Origin: Cymbidium sinense
Taxonomy: Eukaryota > Streptophyta > Magnoliopsida > Asparagales > Orchidaceae
Assembly (NCBI GenBank): GCA_021442155.1
Contig: JAKCPB010001379.1
Span: forward strand, 62,001 to 126,000
Length of the DNA stretch: 64,000 bases
Direction of reading: 5' to 3'
The notes under the pieces were generated by a model that ran no database searches, was not told the origin of the DNA, and worked only from the letters and a program-made list of their open reading frames with translations. The first letter of the stretch is position 1. Every line of letters begins with the position of its first letter. This document shows, piece after piece, positions 60,400 to 64,000 of this stretch. Position numbers and translations under genes: made by a program.

Positions 60400-62055
60400 T
60401 TTAAGGGGTTTGGTCAGTCTGGATAGCACTAGATTACCTTATCTCAAATTATAATTTTCTTGGTTTGATTTTTTCTGTTGGTTTTTGATGAGCCAATTGC
60501 TTTTAGTTCCCCTTTGTTAAACCCTCTTTGGGTTGTGGCCATTTTCTTATTTTCACTCTTGGGCCTGTTGGGTTTTTTGTTTTGAGCTATTGCTTTTGGG
60601 TTTGGCCTTTGGTTGTTCTACGATGGTTATTTTTTTTCTAGGTATTTTGGTTTTTTTAGCCTATTAGCTGTCATTTTCCTGACTGGATGATTATTATTGC
60701 TTGGTTGTTTTTGGTGAATTTCATTTGGGTGGTGGCATTGCCTACTATTTTCTATATGGGGTTTTCTATATCTCTATGCTAGTTGCTTCCTTAACTGAGT
60801 TGGATTTTCTGCTGCTGTGGTGGTTGGCTGGGTGCTGGTTGGGTGGGCTAGCTATGTTGGCTGGTTGGGTTGGTTGGTTGGTTTATCCGCTTCTATTGGT
60901 GGTCTAATTTTGGATTGGATTTGGCAAGGTGGAGGTTATTTGTTGACTTTTATTTCTTATTTTTTGTGAATTGGTTTTGGTGGTCGGTTTTGCTAGTTTG
61001 GGTTTGTTTCTTTTATTTCTACACTTTTCCTAGTTATCTTGGGGGGTTTTGGCATGATGGATGTTGTTGGTCTTTTCACGAATTGATTTCACTGGTTTGG
61101 ATGGTTGGTTATGGGTATTGCTTTGGCTAGTTTGGTTGGATGGGTATTATTTCCTTTCTTGCATGCTCTATTGGTGACATGTTGGTTGGCTGTCTCTAGT
61201 ATGGTTCTCCCTCTCGGCCGCTTCCCTTTTTTGGTTTGGGTGACAACCTTGTTGCCATTCCTGTTTGCTTGTGGAGGACATGAGCTCTTGTGTTTTTTTC
61301 CTTTTTATTATTGGTTTTTTCTGGTTTGTGTTGTTAAGTTCATCATGATGCTTGTTCCCTTTGATGTTGTTATTCCTCTTTGGTGGTGGCTTTGGTGGTG
61401 TTCCTATTGTATTGCTACTGTCCCTGATGGTTGGTTGACTTTCTGCCTTATCGAGCTTATTAGTTTTGGTGGCTTTGTGGTTGGCTATTATGTCTACTGC
61501 TTGGAGGAGTTTGCAGCCTTGCAAGATGATGGACTTGGGATGATGGGCTACAAGAGGTATGCTGGAAATAATGGCCTTGATGTTTCCCTCTCTATCTTCT
61601 TTTGGCTAGTACAAAATATATGTAATTGCAACCCTTCTTCGAAAGTTTGGATGCTTACATATAGTGTTGCTCCTTGAGATGATTATAACTAAGCCTGAGC
61701 CTTTTCTTTACTTTACTCCTTTTCTTTGCTCATATTTTTATGCTTGCTTAATTATACTCATCATTTCATTAGTATGTTTCAGATTTCTTTTATAGGTTGG
61801 GAGAATCTTGTAGGTGGATCTTGCTGGTATCAAAAGAACCTAGTGGATGTTGTTGTTGCGCACATGGATCAGTTGTTGTTGTAGATTTGGTTTTTCTTTA
61901 GCTTTTATTTTTTTCTTATATTATTGAATAGTTAGGGGATTTATCTCTACAAGACTTATTGTAGCTCTTTAAGCATTAGTTTAGAGATTTACCCCCTCTA
62001 AGGACTTTGTACTTTTTGGCCAGGGCAATAAAATTCCCCTAATTTTCCAAAGAAA
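60400..62055 (+). other. LINE 3' region of copy 5, T/G-rich
   Basis: About 1.65 kb, strongly T/G-biased on the sense strand. Four GGG tracts fall at 60830-60869 within TTGG repeats. It contains the longest frame of the window (61105-61677, 190 codons; Leu/Phe/Val/Trp/Cys-rich). The same relative frame ends in KVWML...VAP here and EVWML...VDP in LINE fragment 1 (8742-8990), but sister copies do not keep it open, so I treat it as non-coding. The terminus has TAGGGGATTTATCTC, TTTAGAGATTTACC and GGCAATAAAATTC. Confidence 0.75.
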
Positions 62056-63356
62056 AACCCTAAACTCTAAAAACCTAAAACCTAAACTTAAACTAAATAA
62101 AACATAAAAATAAAATAAATAAATAAACCTAAACTAAAATAAAATAAATTAAAACTAAACCCTAAACCTAAACCAAAACTTAAAAAATATAAAAATAAAA
62201 AAATAAAAACTATTCTATAATAAAATAAATAAAATCCTAAACTAAACTAAAAAATAAAAAAAAAACCTAAATAAAATAAAAACTAAAACTAAAATAAAAA
62301 TAAAATAAATAAAAACTAAATAAAAGCATAAACCTAAAAAAAATAAACCTAAAAATAAATAAATAAATAAACCTAAATCCTTAAAAGAAAATAAAAAAAA
62401 AAAAAACTAAACCTAAAATAAAAATAAAATAAAGCTAAAGCTAAACTAAAATAAACTAAACTAAAATAAATAAAACCTAAACTTAAACATAAACTAAACT
62501 AAACCTAAACCCAAACCTAAACTAAATAAAATAAAATAAACTAAAAATAAACATAAACCTGAACTAAAAAATAAAACCTAAAAATAAACCTAAAATCTAA
62601 ACCTAAACCTAAAAATTAAAAATAAAACCTTAACCTAAAAAATAAAATAAAATAAAACTAAACTAAAAAATATACATAAATCTAAACCTAAACTAGAAAA
62701 TAAACTAAAATAAATAAACATAAAATAAATAAATAAACTAAATAAAAATGAAAATAAACCTAAGTAAAAATAAAAATAAAATAACTAAACTAAATAAATT
62801 AAATAAACCTAAACCTACCAATCAACTTAATTTAAAAAAATAAAAATAAAAATAAAAAAAATAAAAAAATAAAAAATTAATAAAAAATAAAAACCCTAAC
62901 CCTAAACCATACACACTAAAACTAACCCTAAATCCTAAACCCTAAAACCTTAAACCCTAAAAATCTAAACACTAAACCCTAAACCAAACCTAAACTAAAC
63001 CTAAACCCTAAACCCAAACCCAAACCCCAGGCCTAAAACCTAAACCTTAAAACCTAAACCTAAAATTAACCTAAACTTAAACCCTAAACCCTAAATAAAC
63101 TAAACCCTAAACCCTAACTCTAACTCACTAACCCTAAAACCTAAACTAACCAAACCCTAAACTCATTAACATAACAAAGAAACCTAACCCTAAACCCTAA
63201 ACCCTAAAAGCATAAAACCTAAAACCTAAACCCTAAACCAACCCCAAACCCTAAATCTAAACCTAAATCATAAAACCCAAAACCTAAACCTGTAACTAAA
63301 TAAACCATAAAACTTAAGAAAACTTAATGTACCTAAACCTAAACCTAAACCCCATG
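62056..63356 (+). repeat. Telomere-like array (B, junction, A)
   Basis: A few A repeats, a B block (about 62085-62803), a junction element, then A repeats to GRP copy 11. Confidence 0.92.
62804..62841 (+). repeat. Junction element, copy 16
   Basis: The core reads CTACCAATCAACTTAATTTA. It is followed by an unusually long AAATAAAA run before CCCTAAA resumes. Confidence 0.78.
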
Positions 63357-63809
63357 AATGGGTGAATCTTGATGGGAACAACACTATCAACCAAAGATCC
63401 GGCGGAGATGAAGGCAAGCGATTATCATAGTGGTGGGGACTGAGGTGGGATATGGAGGTGGTGGTCGGAGTAATGGTGGTTATGGAAAGGGGAGGACCGA
63501 CAGAGGTTACAGCCATGGTGGTGGCAGAGGGAAAGATCGGGGATATGATGGTGGATCCTACTAAGAGAGGTCAGGGAGGTTTTGATGGGAACTGGAGAAA
63601 GTGAAGAATGGTCGATCCGATTTGCTACTTATGGAACTGTGACTTTACATTAGAGACGGTTCTAGTTATCTACGGTTATTCATTTTCTCTATGTGTGCTC
63701 ATTCTTCATCTATGTCATTGTATATGTCTTAGAAAACTTGGATTGTTATTTGGTTGATGGAATCAAAAAGAAGAAATGTTGAATCTCAATTTTTTCTCTA
63801 TTAAAAAAA
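63357..63809 (+). pseudogene. GRP7-like retropseudogene, copy 11
   Basis: It starts at the shared breakpoint (AATGGGTGAATCTTGATGG) with small deletions in the RRM stub and in the Gly-rich core near 63420-63490, so the frame is lost. DRGYDGGS-like codons, a DGNW segment and a terminal TGA near 63602 remain, followed by the 3' untranslated segment and an A-run at 63803-63809. The minus-strand frame of 82 codons here is a shadow. Confidence 0.88.
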
Positions 63810-64000
63810 CCAAAAACCCTAAACACTAAAGTAAAACCTGAACCCTAAACCTATAACCTAAACCCTAAATGCTAAATCTTAAACCCTAAAAACCCAAAAC
63901 CCTAAACCCTAAACCCTAAACTCTAAACCATAAGTCCTAAACCCCTAAATCCTAAGACCTAGACCCAAAAACCTAAACCATAACCAAAAACCCTAAACCT
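63810..64000 (+). repeat. Telomere-like A block at the window end
   Basis: Degenerate CCCTAAA repeats running off the window, in the same orientation as everywhere else. Confidence 0.93.

Larger units (their letters stand above)
57850..62055 (+). mobile_element. L1-type LINE, 5'-truncated in the RT (copy 5)
   Basis: Homology to copy 3 starts near 57907 (corresponding to about 22812) and runs through RT, zinc-binding region and RNase H to a complete 3' region ending in GGGCAATAAAATTCC near 62025 and a short A-rich tail. The 5' edge abuts the hairpin island and the 3' edge the telomere-like array, so it marks the right border of the island. It is better preserved than copy 3 in RT and RNase H but still carries stops and frameshifts. 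Its 3' terminus is closest to LINE fragment 2. Confidence 0.9.

Noticed and set aside
61105..61677. 190-codon hydrophobic frame, possibly a membrane protein
   Set aside because: It sits in the LINE 3' region, is made of Leu, Phe, Val, Trp and Cys from T/G-rich sequence, and is broken in sister copies.
8331..62055. Dedicated telomere-maintaining retrotransposons (Drosophila HeT-A/TART type)
   Set aside because: Orientation fits, but at least one copy has a 12-bp target-site duplication, the copies are not joined head to tail, and the arrays are telomerase-type repeats. Orientation bias is more simply explained by endonuclease target preference.
1..64000. A true chromosome terminus or a telomerase RNA gene template
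   Set aside because: Repeats are heavily degenerate from the first base, interrupted by transposons and continue to the window end. No conserved telomerase RNA promoter or pseudoknot context was recognised; CCCTAAA matches here are array sequence.
1..64000. tRNA, rRNA or snRNA genes
   Set aside because: No cloverleaf-like A-box/B-box pair or conserved rRNA segment was recognised by eye on either strand. A covariance-model scan would be decisive.

Overview
This window looks like plant nuclear DNA. It has no intact protein-coding gene. Roughly two thirds is degenerate Arabidopsis-type telomere-like sequence (CCCTAAA and shorter derivatives CCTAAA, CTAAA, AATAAA). It is always C-rich on the + strand, as expected for an interstitial or subtelomeric tract oriented toward a left chromosome end. 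Plant origin is also supported by L1-type LINEs with a DUF4283-like gag, AP endonuclease, reverse transcriptase and RNase H, and by repeated fragments of a class IV glycine-rich RNA-binding protein (GRP7-like) gene. I cannot name the species.

Layout. From 1 to about 45780 and again from 62056 to the end, the window is a composite higher-order repeat. Its parts are (i) A blocks of CCCTAAA-type DNA; (ii) about eleven copies of a 5'-truncated GRP retropseudogene, about 470 bp each, all on + and most starting at the same codon of the RRM; and (iii) B blocks, AT-rich stretches that look like simple sequence but share a conserved word order. Many B blocks end in a conserved junction of about 40 bp (16 copies), after which CCCTAAA resumes. 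Six LINE copies or fragments lie in this fabric at 8331-9453, 11192-12395, 20086-27508, 32115-35274, 41215-42712 and 57850-62055. All are sense on +. One has a clear 12-bp target-site duplication at the edge of a GRP copy. A separate 2.3-kb block of ACTAATAA-type sequence (29791-32100) contains a run of 18 C.

From about 45781 to 57850 there is a non-telomeric island of about 12 kb: low-complexity, AT-rich, built of old direct and tandem repeats, with no recognisable gene. It may be the remains of LTR-type elements, but I see no diagnostic domain. Its most striking part is 56533-57723, where about 14 imperfect hairpins follow one another with paired changes in their arms.

How the parts relate: a likely history is that L1 machinery made a GRP retrocopy inside a telomere-like array, that unit was amplified with its surrounding A and B sequence, and LINEs then inserted repeatedly into the amplified array, always with the poly(A) side toward the same telomeric strand. 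The T-runs that L1 endonucleases favour occur only on the G-rich telomeric strand, so target preference alone could explain the common orientation. All coding remnants are decayed; some stop codons match C-to-T or G-to-A changes between copies.
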